Shown here: piece after piece, positions 42,913-51,554 of the stretch
Numbering within the stretch: position 1 is the stretch's first letter
Layout: every line of letters starts with the position of its first letter
Assembly: GCA_041658345.1 (NCBI GenBank)
Contig: JBBAAK010000003.1
Location: forward strand, 1-64,000
Length of the DNA: 64,000 nucleotides
Source: JBAZYV01 sp041658345
GTDB taxonomy: Bacteria; Patescibacteriota; Gracilibacteria; UBA1369; 2-02-FULL-48-14
Direction of reading: 5' to 3'
Notes under the pieces: model-generated
What the model was told of the DNA's origin: nothing
The model's input: the letters and a program-made list of their open reading frames with translations, nothing else
Database searches by the model: none
Made by a program: the position numbers and the translations under genes

Positions 42913-44478
42913 ATGAACAAAACAATCACAAAATATATTCCTAGCGATACTGAATCATTGTCTTTTGGCAATGTTACGATTTTTGAGGTGCAGATTCCGG
43001 AAATCATTAAAGTTGTCCAAGATTTGCATGAGGATAAAAAACTCACATTAAAACTAATTACCGCAACCGACGAGCGAAAGGAAAACGGCTGTTATAAGGT
43101 TTGGTATGTGCTTGGATTGCCGGAAGAAAATGGGTTCCTTGTCCCATATATTCAGCTAAAAGACATGGAAGAATTCCCGTCACTTTCACCTTTCATGCAT
43201 GAAGCCTTGGGCTATGAGAAGAGAATAAAGACTTTTTTTGGTCTTAAGCCGGTAAACAATCCGGATGAAAGGCCATTGATTCTACATGAGAATTGGCCAA
43301 GTAATGTCTATCCACTTAGAAAAGATTTTGCTTGGGATTCCAGGCCCGCGTTGGCGAGTGGTTCATATGAATTCCAGCGAGTTGAAGGCGAGGGTATTTA
43401 TGAGATCCCGGTTGGACCGATTCATGCCGGTATTATTGAGCCAGGCCATTTCCGTTTTAGTGTGGCAGGTGAAGAAATTATGCTTTTAGAGGCGAAACTC
43501 GGTTTTGTACATAAAGGAAGTGAAAAATTATTTGAAAAATTGCCGTTAGCAGAAAAGTTACGTCTTTCTGAAAAGATTTCCGGGGATAGTTCATTTGCTC
43601 ATTCCTTGGCTTTCTGCCAGGCAGTAGAGCAGTTGAGCGATATAAAAGTTCCCAAGCGTGCTCGATACCTACGTGTTGTATATGCCGAACTAGAACGATT
43701 GGCGAATCATTTTGGAGATATCGGCGCAATGATGCTGGATACCGGATTTAATTTTGGTGGAAGTAATGGCCCGCGCTTACGCGAAATGATGATGCAAATA
43801 AATGAGAAACTTACCGAGAGCAGGTTTTTGAGAGGTGTAAATGCTATCGGCGGGGTGAAAAAAGATATAATGGAAGAGGATGCTAAATTTTTGAGTGAAA
43901 ATTTGAAAAAAATAAGCAAAGACTTCTCCGAGGTGATTGAAATAGCGCAGAACAGCAGTTCTCTTTTAAATCGTTTAAAAAGTACCGGTAAGTTAGATAG
44001 GGATGTTGCCATATGCCAAGGGGCGATGGGCATGCCTGCCAGGGCCTTGGGGATGGCTAAGGACACACGTGTTGATTTTCCTTATGCGGCTTATGATGAG
44101 CTTGGTATAGGGGTTGTCGCGACGGAACAAGATGGAGATGCCTATGCCCGATTCCTCGTTCGAATTAAAGAGGTTTATGGCTCTGTTGCGATTATCCAAA
44201 ATGCATTACGACAATTGCCGGATGGTGAGATCATCAGCAAGGAGGATGTTGTGCTTAAAAAGAACGCTTTGGCTGTAAATTGTGTGGAAGGTTGGCGTGG
44301 AGAGATTTTGTATTTTGTGGCTACCGATTCTCAAGGTGAAATCAGCAGGGTGTTCCCACGTGATCCATCTTTTATAAACTGGTCTCTTCTTGAATGCGCC
44401 GGGCCTGGAAACATAGTGCCAGACTTCCCCTTGATCAATAAAAGCTTTAACTTGTCGTACTCAGGGAACGATTTGTAA
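42913..44478 (+). CDS. NuoCD/HyfG-like large subunit without [NiFe] cysteines
   Basis: Fusion of a NuoC-like domain (residues 1-120) and a NuoD/hydrogenase-large-subunit domain. GPIHAGIIEPGHFRF, EKLFEKLPLAEKLRLSEK and RARYLRVVYAELERLANHFGDIG place it in the group 4 hydrogenase/complex I family. The N-terminal nickel ligands are replaced: the CxxC of ...VCGVCSFAH reads KISGDSSFAH (Ser223, Ser226). The C-terminal DPCxxC motif is absent; the chain ends FPLINKSFNLSYSGNDL. No [NiFe] site can form. This matches the 'energy-converting hydrogenase-related' (Ehr) group. There is no HyfA/HyfH ferredoxin subunit and no hydrogenase maturation gene in the window. Confidence 0.92.
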   Translation: MNKTITKYIPSDTESLSFGNVTIFEVQIPEIIKVVQDLHEDKKLTLKLITATDERKENGCYKVWYVLGLPEENGFLVPYIQLKDMEEFPSLSPFMHEALGYEKRIKTFFGLKPVNNPDERPLILHENWPSNVYPLRKDFAWDSRPALASGSYEFQRVEGEGIYEIPVGPIHAGIIEPGHFRFSVAGEEIMLLEAKLGFVHKGSEKLFEKLPLAEKLRLSEKISGDSSFAHSLAFCQAVEQLSDIKVPKRARYLRVVYAELERLANHFGDIGAMMLDTGFNFGGSNGPRLREMMMQINEKLTESRFLRGVNAIGGVKKDIMEEDAKFLSENLKKISKDFSEVIEIAQNSSSLLNRLKSTGKLDRDVAICQGAMGMPARALGMAKDTRVDFPYAAYDELGIGVVATEQDGDAYARFLVRIKEVYGSVAIIQNALRQLPDGEIISKEDVVLKKNALAVNCVEGWRGEILYFVATDSQGEISRVFPRDPSFINWSLLECAGPGNIVPDFPLINKSFNLSYSGNDL

Positions 44479-44483
44479 GGATT

Positions 44484-45578
44484 TTAGCTTTTCTCTTCGA
44501 TCAACTTGATCAGCTCCTTCACCAAATCTTTTTCTGGGACTCCAGATTTATAGAGCTGGCCTTTGTAATAAAGCGCGCCACTATGCTTACCGCCGGCCAG
44601 AGCAAAATCTGCCTCGCGAGCCTCTCCGGGGCCGTTAACAACGCATCCCATAACAGCAATGCGGATTGGTTTTTTAATGTGCTTGATGGCTTTTTCCACT
44701 TTTTTGACCATGGCCGGAAGATCAATTTCTGTGCGTCCACAGGTTGGGCAGGCAATTAAATTTGGCTCTTTTGAATATAAGCCGAGGGATTTTAAAATTT
44801 CTCGGCAGACCATGACTTCATCCGCAATACTGCCAACCGTAGACACGCGAATTGTATCGCCCACGCCTTGCGAAAGTAGCGTTCCGAGGCCAACTGCGCT
44901 TTTAATTGCGCCCGGGAGTAGCAATCCGGCTTCCGTTACGCCGAGGTGCAGTGGAATGCCTTCTGTCTTATGTATTTTTGCGTCTTGCTCGGCAAATTTT
45001 TGGTAGGCCTCTATCATTGTGCGCACGTTTGAGCTTTTGAGCGAAACTACAAAATTCGTAAAATCCAAATCTTCCATAAATTTTACCCAGCGGATGGCGG
45101 ATTCGGTTAAAGCATCTGCATTTGGCGCACCATATTTTGCCCATAAATCTTTTTCCAGCGAGCCGGCGTTAACTCCAATGCGAATTGCAACTTCTTTTTG
45201 CTTTGCGAGGGTGACAACCTGTTTTAAGGCTGAGAGGTCTAAGAAATTGCCTGGATTTATGCGGATTTTATCGGCCCCGTATTCCATGGCTGCGATTGCG
45301 AGGCGGGGGTCAAAATGAATATCTGCAACAAGTGGCATTGCGATTTTTTCTTTGATCAACGGGATGGCTTTCGCGTCTTCTAAGGTTGGAATCGCCACAC
45401 GGATTAGGTCGCAACCACTATTTTGGACTGTTTTTATCTCTTTGATGACCGCGTGGATGTCGTGAGTTTTGGCTGTGGTCATGGTTTGAATCGCAACGGG
45501 ATAGGCGGACCCAATTTTGACTTGGTTTGCGCCGTGGCCAACTAGGCAGGTTCTGGTTTTGCGTCTAGGAATTTGCAT
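44484..45578 (-). CDS. ispG: 4-hydroxy-3-methylbut-2-enyl diphosphate synthase
   Basis: Iron-sulfur enzyme of the MEP pathway that reduces MEcPP to HMBPP. The N-terminal TIM barrel starts RRKTRTCLVGHGANQVKIG and contains PLVADIHFDPRLAIAAMEYG. The C-terminal cluster domain keeps its ligands: ACPTCGRTEID (two Cys) and GCVVNGPGEA (third Cys and the Glu). 364 residues, bacterial short form. It converges with the hydrogenase-like operon, whose stop is 5 bases away. It needs an electron donor (flavodoxin or ferredoxin) that is not in the window. Confidence 0.95.
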   Translation of the reverse strand: MQIPRRKTRTCLVGHGANQVKIGSAYPVAIQTMTTAKTHDIHAVIKEIKTVQNSGCDLIRVAIPTLEDAKAIPLIKEKIAMPLVADIHFDPRLAIAAMEYGADKIRINPGNFLDLSALKQVVTLAKQKEVAIRIGVNAGSLEKDLWAKYGAPNADALTESAIRWVKFMEDLDFTNFVVSLKSSNVRTMIEAYQKFAEQDAKIHKTEGIPLHLGVTEAGLLLPGAIKSAVGLGTLLSQGVGDTIRVSTVGSIADEVMVCREILKSLGLYSKEPNLIACPTCGRTEIDLPAMVKKVEKAIKHIKKPIRIAVMGCVVNGPGEAREADFALAGGKHSGALYYKGQLYKSGVPEKDLVKELIKLIEEKS

Positions 45579-45699
45579 GCTTAAGGTGATTAGTCGATGA
45601 TGTGCCGGAATAATAGCTGGCTGAGAATTTTTTGCAATTATTACGATGAGGGTTGTGTAGGTTGCTTTCTGCCTTCGCCACCCGGAAAAACTCTACTTT

Positions 45700-45728
45700 C
45701 CCTTATTGTTACAATGTAACAATAAGGG
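45700..45728. repeat. 29-bp perfect palindrome, copy 2
   Basis: Identical to 9429-9457 (arms CCCTTATTGTTACA / TGTAACAATAAGGG), with about 20 further bases of right-flank similarity. It lies in the 220-base region between the divergent ispG and gtrA genes, which otherwise shows no ORF. A terminator is unlikely in this position; a dispersed repeat or protein-binding site is more plausible. Confidence 0.75.
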
Positions 45729-45798
45729 ATTTTAAGAGAAATGAGACGCAAAATATTACTTTTTGCAATGATGGTCGTTTTGGACTTAAACTTGTGGT

Positions 45799-46200
45799 AT
45801 GAAATTTGATTTAAGAAAACTGGGTGGGGAGGTGATAAGTTTTTTGGGGGCCGGGCTAATGAGTTTTTTACTGACGCTCGCGGTTTTAAATTTTTGTTTG
45901 TTGGTGCATGTACCACTTTTTTGGGCGTCTATTTTAGGGTATGGGGCCGGCGTCGTGAGTAGTTTTTTATTAAATAAAAAATTTACTTTTCACGTTGGTG
46001 CGGGTGCAAAAAAATCATATGTTTTGTTTATGGAGTTTTTGGCGTTCAACATTTTTATGATGGTGGTTTTTGCAAAATTGAATTTAGTTTTTGCAACATT
46101 GTTTGATATAAAGATTTTCGCCCAAGTGAGTTCCATTTTTATTACAACTTGTGTAAACTTTGTGGCTTATAAGTTTTTAATTTTTAGACCGCGCAAATGA
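45799..46200 (+). CDS. GtrA-family membrane protein
   Basis: 133 residues with four transmembrane helices. SFLGAGLMSFLLTLAVLNFC, GYGAGVVSSFLLNKKFTF and the final VNFVAYKFLIF are typical of GtrA proteins, which flip or assist polyprenyl-linked sugars. It overlaps galE by four bases and precedes a glycosyltransferase gene, consistent with cell-surface polysaccharide assembly. Confidence 0.85.
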   Translation: MKFDLRKLGGEVISFLGAGLMSFLLTLAVLNFCLLVHVPLFWASILGYGAGVVSSFLLNKKFTFHVGAGAKKSYVLFMEFLAFNIFMMVVFAKLNLVFATLFDIKIFAQVSSIFITTCVNFVAYKFLIFRPRK

Positions 46201-47177
46201 GTGAAATTCTTGTTACCGGCGGGGCAGGCTATATTGGCTCCAATGTTGTAAAACTTTTGATCGACTCCGGTTTTGAAGTTATTATTGTGGATGATTTGAG
46301 CACGGGCAATGAAGCGCTAGTTCATCCACGGGCAAAATTTTATAAAGGCTCAATTTTGGATAGTGATTTTTTGCGCATGGTATTTAGTCGCCATAAATTT
46401 TTGTGCGTGTTCCATTTTGCAGCTTTTAGCGTGGTTAGTGAGTCTGGGCTTAATCCGGAAAAATATGAAAATAATAATGTAAATGGTGGAAAAATGCTTC
46501 TTGAGGCCATGCTTTCTGCGGGTTGCAATAAAATGATTTTTTCTTCTACTGCATCTGTTTATGGGGCGCCAAAAAAATTACCTATTGAGGAAAATCATCC
46601 GCTAAATCCCGTTTCCGTTTATGGAAAAACCAAAGTTATGTTCGAAAAAATGCTCACGGAATATTCGGAAAATCATGGGCTAGAATTTATTGCATTTCGC
46701 TATTTTAATGCTGGCGGGAGTTCGGATGATTTGCGATTTGGTGAAATGCACGAGCCGGAAACGCATTTGATCCGTTCAGTTTTCAAAAGGCTGATGGCTG
46801 GCGAGAGCGTAAAAGTTTTTGGGACGAATTATGATACTTTTGATGGCACGTGTATTCGTGATTATTTGCACGTTACAGACATCGCGAGGGCGCATATTTT
46901 GGGCATGGAATATCTGCAAAAAAAGGCCAGTCAAAGCCAGTTTATCAACCTTGGGACGGAGCGTGGGCATTCCGTATTGGAAATTATTGACCTGTGCGCA
47001 AAGGTGAGTGGCATTAGTGCAAAAATTCAAGTTGAGCCGGCGCGAGATGGAGATGTGCCCGCCCTACTTGCTTCTTGCAAAAAGGCCCGCGATTTACTCG
47101 GTTTTGTTCCACAAAAAACAATTGATGATATAATCCAAAGTGCTTTTGAATTTGAAAAAGCGCAACCAAACAAATAA
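46197..47177 (+). CDS. galE: UDP-glucose 4-epimerase
   Basis: NAD-dependent epimerase of the extended SDR family, UDP-glucose to UDP-galactose. The Rossmann motif is VTGGAGYIGSN near the N-terminus; the catalytic Ser is in SSTASVYG and the Tyr/Lys pair in PVSVYGKTKVMFEKML. RYFNAGGSSDDLRFGE and DGTCIRDYLHVTDIARAH are GalE-typical. 326 residues, normal. It abuts the GT2 gene with no gap. A close relative acting on UDP-GlcNAc is possible. Confidence 0.92.
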   Translation: MSEILVTGGAGYIGSNVVKLLIDSGFEVIIVDDLSTGNEALVHPRAKFYKGSILDSDFLRMVFSRHKFLCVFHFAAFSVVSESGLNPEKYENNNVNGGKMLLEAMLSAGCNKMIFSSTASVYGAPKKLPIEENHPLNPVSVYGKTKVMFEKMLTEYSENHGLEFIAFRYFNAGGSSDDLRFGEMHEPETHLIRSVFKRLMAGESVKVFGTNYDTFDGTCIRDYLHVTDIARAHILGMEYLQKKASQSQFINLGTERGHSVLEIIDLCAKVSGISAKIQVEPARDGDVPALLASCKKARDLLGFVPQKTIDDIIQSAFEFEKAQPNK

Positions 47178-48308
47178 ATGCTTTTATCTATCATCATTCC
47201 ATGTTTAAACGAAGAGCAGACTCTTGCGATTGTTATAAAAAAAGCTCTTTTGTCTTTAAAAAGATTGAACATTAGCGGAGAAGTGATTGTTGCGGACAAT
47301 GGATCCACGGACAGAAGTGTGGAGATTGCAAAAGGGTTGGGGGCACGTGTTATTTACGTTAAAGAGAAAGGTTATGGCAATGCGTTAATAGCCGGAATGA
47401 GCGAGGCGAATGGCAAATATTTGTTGATGGGAGATGCGGATGATTCTTATAATTTTGAGGAAATTGATGAGTTTGTTAAGTATATACAAAACGGTTACGA
47501 CTTAGTGATTGGAACTAGAATCCGTGGAAAAATAGAAAAGGGTGCTATGCCTTTTTTGCATCGTTATTTGGGGACTCCGGTGCTAACTTTTATTTTAAAT
47601 TTACTTTTTAAAACAAAAATTTCCGACTGTAATTCCGGGATGAGATGTCTTACAAAAGAGGCTTTTTACAGATTGTGTTTGGACTCACAAGGCATGGAAT
47701 TTGCATCTGAGATGTTAATAAAATCCGGACTACTAAAGCTTAAAATCAAAGAAATCCCAATCACTTTATACAAAGACAAACGCAATCGTGCGCCACATTT
47801 AAATACGTGGAGGGATGGATGGAGGCACTTAAAATTTATGTTTTTGTACAGCCCAACTTATTTATTTTTGATGCCTGGATTTGTTTTTATGCTTGCAGGA
47901 TTTTTGCTGATGTTTGCTTTGCTTGGTGGTCCTTTGAATTTGTTTGGAATTACATTTGATTATCACACGGCGTTGCTTGGAAGTTTGCTCGCTATTTTGG
48001 GCTACCAAGTTTTAATTACCGGCGTGCAAGCAAAGGCTTATGCACAAACTCAAAAGTTTAAATTTAAAGATTCGTTTATTAAAAACTTTTATAAAATCTT
48101 TACGGTTGAACGCGGACTTGTTTTTGGTCTGCTACTTTTTTCTTTTGGATTTTTTATGGATCTCTACGTTGTGTATGAATGGGTGCAAGCTGATTTCCAA
48201 AACCTACATGAGGCGAATGTTATTGCGCTATCTTCATCGCTTATGATTTTGGGGATTCAGAGCCTGTTTTCTTCTTTCTTTTTGAGTATTTTAAATCCAA
48301 AAATTTAG
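47178..48308 (+). CDS. family 2 glycosyltransferase (DPM1-like) with membrane tail
   Basis: GT-A domain (residues 1-230): IIIPCLNEEQTLAIVIKKAL, VADNGSTDRSVEIA, the DxD-type site GDADDSYNFEE, and TKISDCNSGMRCLTKEAF. The C-terminal ~140 residues have about four transmembrane helices (LFLMPGFVFMLAGFLLMFAL, LLGSLLAILGYQVLITG, LVFGLLLFSFGFFMDLYVVY, LSSSLMILGIQSLFSSFFLS). Such enzymes make polyprenyl-phosphate sugars. The neighbour at 48305 (opposite strand) is a candidate user of that lipid-linked sugar. Confidence 0.9.
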   Translation: MLLSIIIPCLNEEQTLAIVIKKALLSLKRLNISGEVIVADNGSTDRSVEIAKGLGARVIYVKEKGYGNALIAGMSEANGKYLLMGDADDSYNFEEIDEFVKYIQNGYDLVIGTRIRGKIEKGAMPFLHRYLGTPVLTFILNLLFKTKISDCNSGMRCLTKEAFYRLCLDSQGMEFASEMLIKSGLLKLKIKEIPITLYKDKRNRAPHLNTWRDGWRHLKFMFLYSPTYLFLMPGFVFMLAGFLLMFALLGGPLNLFGITFDYHTALLGSLLAILGYQVLITGVQAKAYAQTQKFKFKDSFIKNFYKIFTVERGLVFGLLLFSFGFFMDLYVVYEWVQADFQNLHEANVIALSSSLMILGIQSLFSSFFLSILNPKI

Positions 48309-50179
48309 TTGATTGCGTATAGACTGTAGCGGGTGGTTTTTAATATTTGTGTAAAAAGATTTGGATTATTTTTTGCCCACTCTTCCTCTAACATTTTTAT
48401 ATTTGGTTCATAGCTCACGTAATCCACTAAAAGATAATCCACGTTGAGTAAATTAAGTGCACTTTCCCAGTCTTTTTGCGATGGATATGTGCGTATGGAT
48501 TTTTGTGCATTTTTATATGCGGGATATTTGCAAGTTGTGCATCCGTCTATGTTTACGTAGAGAGCTATGAATCCTTCTTTTTCGAATAATGCATATGGCG
48601 TTAAACCTGCCAGTGCGATTGTTGGTGTGGCGTCTTTTTCTTGATTTCTGAGCGCCGTTAGCACCGGCAACAATTCTTTATAATCCGGCAATTCTATGCT
48701 TAAAAATTGGTCTGTGAGAGTTTGATTTTGTGTAAAGCCTTGAGCCAAAACGGATGTATATGTGGGATTAAAAAGGAATGAGTTGCTAAAGATTTGAAAT
48801 GCCAATATAAAACTTGCAAAGGTCAGTAAAGCTTTGCCGGTGTAATTTGATTTAAGTGCGCACAAAACAAAAATGGTGGGAGCCAGGGCAAAAATCGGGC
48901 TGGCATAACGTATTGTTTGATTCCAAAGCGTAAAAGTGTATGGGGAATTTAAGTAATAAATCGATTCTAAAATCGCTACAAGAAAAAGTGTAAGTCCAAG
49001 TGCAAAATTCCTTTTTCTCGCCATTAAAAAAATCGTTCCAAGTAGTGCTACTAATAACAAAACTATTGGTGCAATTCCAAGCTCATTGGTGAATTCTACG
49101 TTTGTGCTTATTTGATTTAAAACTGCGCTTAGGCCATCGCTTTGCAAATGACTTAACATGGAAGTATTTACCGTGTCCGATACAAAAGATGCATGCCCCG
49201 CAAAATGTAAAAATCCAAAATCAATTCCAAAAGGGTAGAGAGGATTGCCCGCAACAATTGTATTTCTTAAGTACCAAAAAAAACTCGGTAAAATAATTAG
49301 TCCGGCGTAAATGCCATATTCTTTTAGGCGTGTTTTTAGATTAATCGCGAGCGATATTATAAATGGTATTAAAACCAAAACTTGCGGGATTGCGTTGTAC
49401 TTTGAACCAAGGCATAGGCCCAAAACCAGCATCGCTTTGGCCATGTCTAGCTTGTCTTTATTTACATATGCAGAGGCCAAAAATGCAATCGCACTGCCAA
49501 AAAGACAAAACATAAAAAGATCAATTTGGAAGTCCAAAAATTGTCTAAATAAAAATGGAGTGATTGCGACACTTAATGCAAAAATAAATGGGTAAATTGA
49601 TGAGAGTTTGTTTTTTGCCAAATCTTTTAAACTTAGAAATAACAACAAAAATGAACCTTCCGTTACCAAAAAATTTAAATTATAGGCGCCCGTTTGAATT
49701 GCAAAAAATGCCTGCAATGCCTCGTGGTTCGCGGGAAAATATGTGTTTGGCCCAACAAATCCTGCAAAAAATACGTCCCAAACTCCGTGTGTTTTTAGTA
49801 ACTGGCTCACGATTGGCAAGTGGTAGCCAAAACTATCCGTTTCTGCCAATGGAATTATGCTGGCAAATATCGCGATTAAGATCAAAAACAGTGCAATCCC
49901 AAAGTATTCTATGCAGGCCCTCATGCTGATTTTTCGTACTGTAAAATGGCTAAAAGTTTTAAACTCCAAGCCTATTGCCATGCATAAAAAAATGCCTGCC
50001 AAAACGGCAAGGTTGCTTAGGGTGAAGGCATTAAAAGCCCCAAACATTTCCACCGATAAAAGTGCCAATAAACCAAAAAGAATTATGCCAAGTGTGCCAT
50101 ATTTTGTGCCATCAATGCGTCTTGCCAGTGCAAACGCCAAGCCAAGAAAAGAAAATGTAATGAACGCAAATGCAATCAT
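48305..50179 (-). CDS. polytopic membrane protein, GT-C glycosyltransferase-like
   Basis: 624 residues with about 12-13 transmembrane helices and a ~150-residue C-terminal external domain. The first external loop has an acidic pair after a helix (IIPLAETDSFGYHLPIVSQL), as in PMT/ArnT-type GT-C enzymes that use polyprenyl-phosphate sugars. LCLGSKYNAIPQVLVLIPFI and LRNTIVAGNPLYPFG are also family-like. It converges with the GT2 gene (4-base tail overlap). The precise activity is not known. Confidence 0.72.
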   Translation of the reverse strand: MIAFAFITFSFLGLAFALARRIDGTKYGTLGIILFGLLALLSVEMFGAFNAFTLSNLAVLAGIFLCMAIGLEFKTFSHFTVRKISMRACIEYFGIALFLILIAIFASIIPLAETDSFGYHLPIVSQLLKTHGVWDVFFAGFVGPNTYFPANHEALQAFFAIQTGAYNLNFLVTEGSFLLLFLSLKDLAKNKLSSIYPFIFALSVAITPFLFRQFLDFQIDLFMFCLFGSAIAFLASAYVNKDKLDMAKAMLVLGLCLGSKYNAIPQVLVLIPFIISLAINLKTRLKEYGIYAGLIILPSFFWYLRNTIVAGNPLYPFGIDFGFLHFAGHASFVSDTVNTSMLSHLQSDGLSAVLNQISTNVEFTNELGIAPIVLLLVALLGTIFLMARKRNFALGLTLFLVAILESIYYLNSPYTFTLWNQTIRYASPIFALAPTIFVLCALKSNYTGKALLTFASFILAFQIFSNSFLFNPTYTSVLAQGFTQNQTLTDQFLSIELPDYKELLPVLTALRNQEKDATPTIALAGLTPYALFEKEGFIALYVNIDGCTTCKYPAYKNAQKSIRTYPSQKDWESALNLLNVDYLLVDYVSYEPNIKMLEEEWAKNNPNLFTQILKTTRYSLYAIN

Positions 50180-50228
50180 GGGCTAAGTTTGCCGTTTTAA
50201 CCGGTTGTTCGCAAGCCTTGCCATTTTA

Positions 50229-50256
50229 TTGACTTCTTATCTTAATCTGTTAAAAT
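50229..50256 (+). promoter_or_regulatory. infC operon promoter
   Basis: TTGACT (50229-50234), 16 bases, TAAAAT (50251-50256). The predicted transcription start (about 50263) leaves only about 10-17 bases before the non-AUG start of infC. Confidence 0.5.
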
Positions 50257-50279
50257 TCCCCCGCTAATAATCTATCTTT

Positions 50280-50795
50280 ATAAGTAAGCAACTCAGAAAA
50301 AACGAGGAAATTCGTGCCCAAACCGTTAGGCTAATCGCCGAGGATGGGGAGGATTTTCAGGGGGGAGTTATGGGAATACAAAAGGCCCTTGCCCTAGCAA
50401 AAGAGATGGGACTTGATCTGTTGGAAGTGTCTCCTACCGTGTTTCCACCCGTGTGCCGTATTATGGACTATGGGAAATACCTCTACAGATTGAGAAAAAC
50501 CGAGCAGAAACATAAATCTTCCCAAAAAAGTCGTGAAATAAAGGGTATTCGCTTGAGTATTAGGACCGATAGACACGATATAGACGTTAAGCTAAATCAG
50601 TCCAAAGAATTCCTAAATGAAGGTAATTCGCTCAAATTCGCCTTGATTTTCCGCGGAAGAGAGGTTACACATATGGAACTTGGGTACGAGAAAATGAATT
50701 ACGTTAAAGAGCAACTCAAAGAAATGACCAAAGTCGACCAGGAGCCAAAAAGACAAGGGAATTCCCTTACAATGATTCTTTCACCCCTAAAATAA
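50280..50795 (+). CDS. infC: translation initiation factor IF-3 with a non-AUG start
   Basis: IF-3 binds the 30S subunit and checks initiator tRNA and start codon. The first ATG (50370) would cut off the N-terminal domain; the conserved text runs upstream in frame without a stop, SKQLRKNEEIRAQTVRLIAE then GVMGIQKALALAKEMGLDLLEVSP. The frame closes at a TAA at 50268, leaving ATC (50274) or ATA (50280) as the only sensible starts; I give ATA. The N-terminal domain, linker (KYLYRLRKTEQKHKSSQK) and C-terminal domain (IKGIRLSIRTDRHDIDVKLN) then give 171 residues, close to E. coli (180). In E. coli infC starts with AUU and IF-3 represses itself through that codon; a similar loop is probable here. 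The rpmI start overlaps the stop by one base. Confidence 0.9.
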   Translation: MSKQLRKNEEIRAQTVRLIAEDGEDFQGGVMGIQKALALAKEMGLDLLEVSPTVFPPVCRIMDYGKYLYRLRKTEQKHKSSQKSREIKGIRLSIRTDRHDIDVKLNQSKEFLNEGNSLKFALIFRGREVTHMELGYEKMNYVKEQLKEMTKVDQEPKRQGNSLTMILSPLK

Positions 50796-51010
50796 TGCCT
50801 CGCAAAATTGGAAATACAGGAAAGCAAAGGACCCATACAGGTGCAAAAAAACGCACTTCTATAACGGGTACCGGCAAGGTCCGCATGCAAAAAGCGGCTC
50901 ACAGCCATCGCCTTAATCAAAAGGCTACTCGTCAAAAGACAATGGGAACTCATCAGTCTGTTGTAGATTCAACAGATATAAAGAGATTGAAGACTTTACT
51001 CTGGAACTAG
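50795..51010 (+). CDS. rpmI: 50S ribosomal protein L35
   Basis: Small basic ribosomal protein. KQRTHTGAKKRTSITGTGKV followed by RMQKAAHSHRLNQKATRQK fits the L35 pattern (THKGAAKRF...TGSGKIK). 71 residues, slightly long at the C-terminus. The start shares one base with the infC stop. The order infC-rpmI-rplT is the standard bacterial arrangement. Confidence 0.9.
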   Translation: MPRKIGNTGKQRTHTGAKKRTSITGTGKVRMQKAAHSHRLNQKATRQKTMGTHQSVVDSTDIKRLKTLLWN

Positions 51011-51067
51011 TTTTATTTATTCCTCGGTTGGATCCGGGCATATGCCACGCCTTGAGGTCCTCCGGTT

Positions 51068-51081
51068 GCACCACCTGGTGC
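51068..51081 (+). promoter_or_regulatory. hairpin in the rpmI-rplT spacer (possible L20 control site)
   Basis: GCACCA-CC-TGGTGC forms a 6-bp hairpin followed by CTTTAATTTTT, within the 94-base spacer that also contains a GGCATATGCC palindrome. In other bacteria L20 represses this operon by binding structured RNA in this area. The hairpin could be such a site or a weak attenuator. Confidence 0.4.
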
Positions 51082-51104
51082 TTTAATTTTTAACCCCATA
51101 CCTT

Positions 51105-51458
51105 ATGGCTCGCGTGAAACGTGGAACCGTCCAAAGACGTCGCCACAACAAAATTCTCAAAATGGCCAAGGGGTATCGTGGGCTCTCAGGCAGTTTGTTT
51201 AGCATCGCTAAACGACGCGTGATGAAAGCGGGCATGCATGCATATTCACATCGAAGGCGCAAAAAACGCGACTTCAGGAGATTGTGGATTGCGCGTATGA
51301 ATGGCGCTTTAAGAGCACATGGTATTTCTTACAGCCGTTTTATTTACTTGGCTTCCAAAAAAATGGTTGTCCTTGACCGCAAAATGCTTTCTGAAATGGC
51401 GATTCATGAACCTGCTGTTTTTGAAAAGATTGTAGAGACAGTAAAAGCAGAGGCTTAG
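51105..51458 (+). CDS. rplT: 50S ribosomal protein L20
   Basis: Early-assembly protein of the large subunit. Recognised by MARVKRGTVQRRRHNKILKM, KGYRGLSGSLFSIAKRRVMK, YSHRRRKKRDFRRLWIARMN and GISYSRFIYLASKKMVVLDRKMLSEMA. 117 residues, normal. It is followed by a strong terminator. Confidence 0.97.
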   Translation: MARVKRGTVQRRRHNKILKMAKGYRGLSGSLFSIAKRRVMKAGMHAYSHRRRKKRDFRRLWIARMNGALRAHGISYSRFIYLASKKMVVLDRKMLSEMAIHEPAVFEKIVETVKAEA

Positions 51459-51483
51459 GCACTTTAGATGGCAAATTTAAAAG

Positions 51484-51510
51484 CCCCTCAGAAATGAGGG
51501 GTTTTTGTTT
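51484..51510 (+). terminator. intrinsic terminator after rplT
   Basis: CCCCTCA-GAAA-TGAGGGG stem-loop (a 7-bp GC-rich stem with a GNRA-type loop) followed by TTTTTGTTT. It is the clearest Rho-independent terminator in the window. Confidence 0.9.
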
Positions 51511-51554
51511 TATTGGCTAGTGGGTGGAGATTTCGGACGAAAGGGAAAATTGGA

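Noticed and set aside
49931..49955. AAAATGGCT look-alike of the palindromic repeat inside the GT-C gene
   Set aside because: Only the first nine bases match; no palindrome or second half follows.
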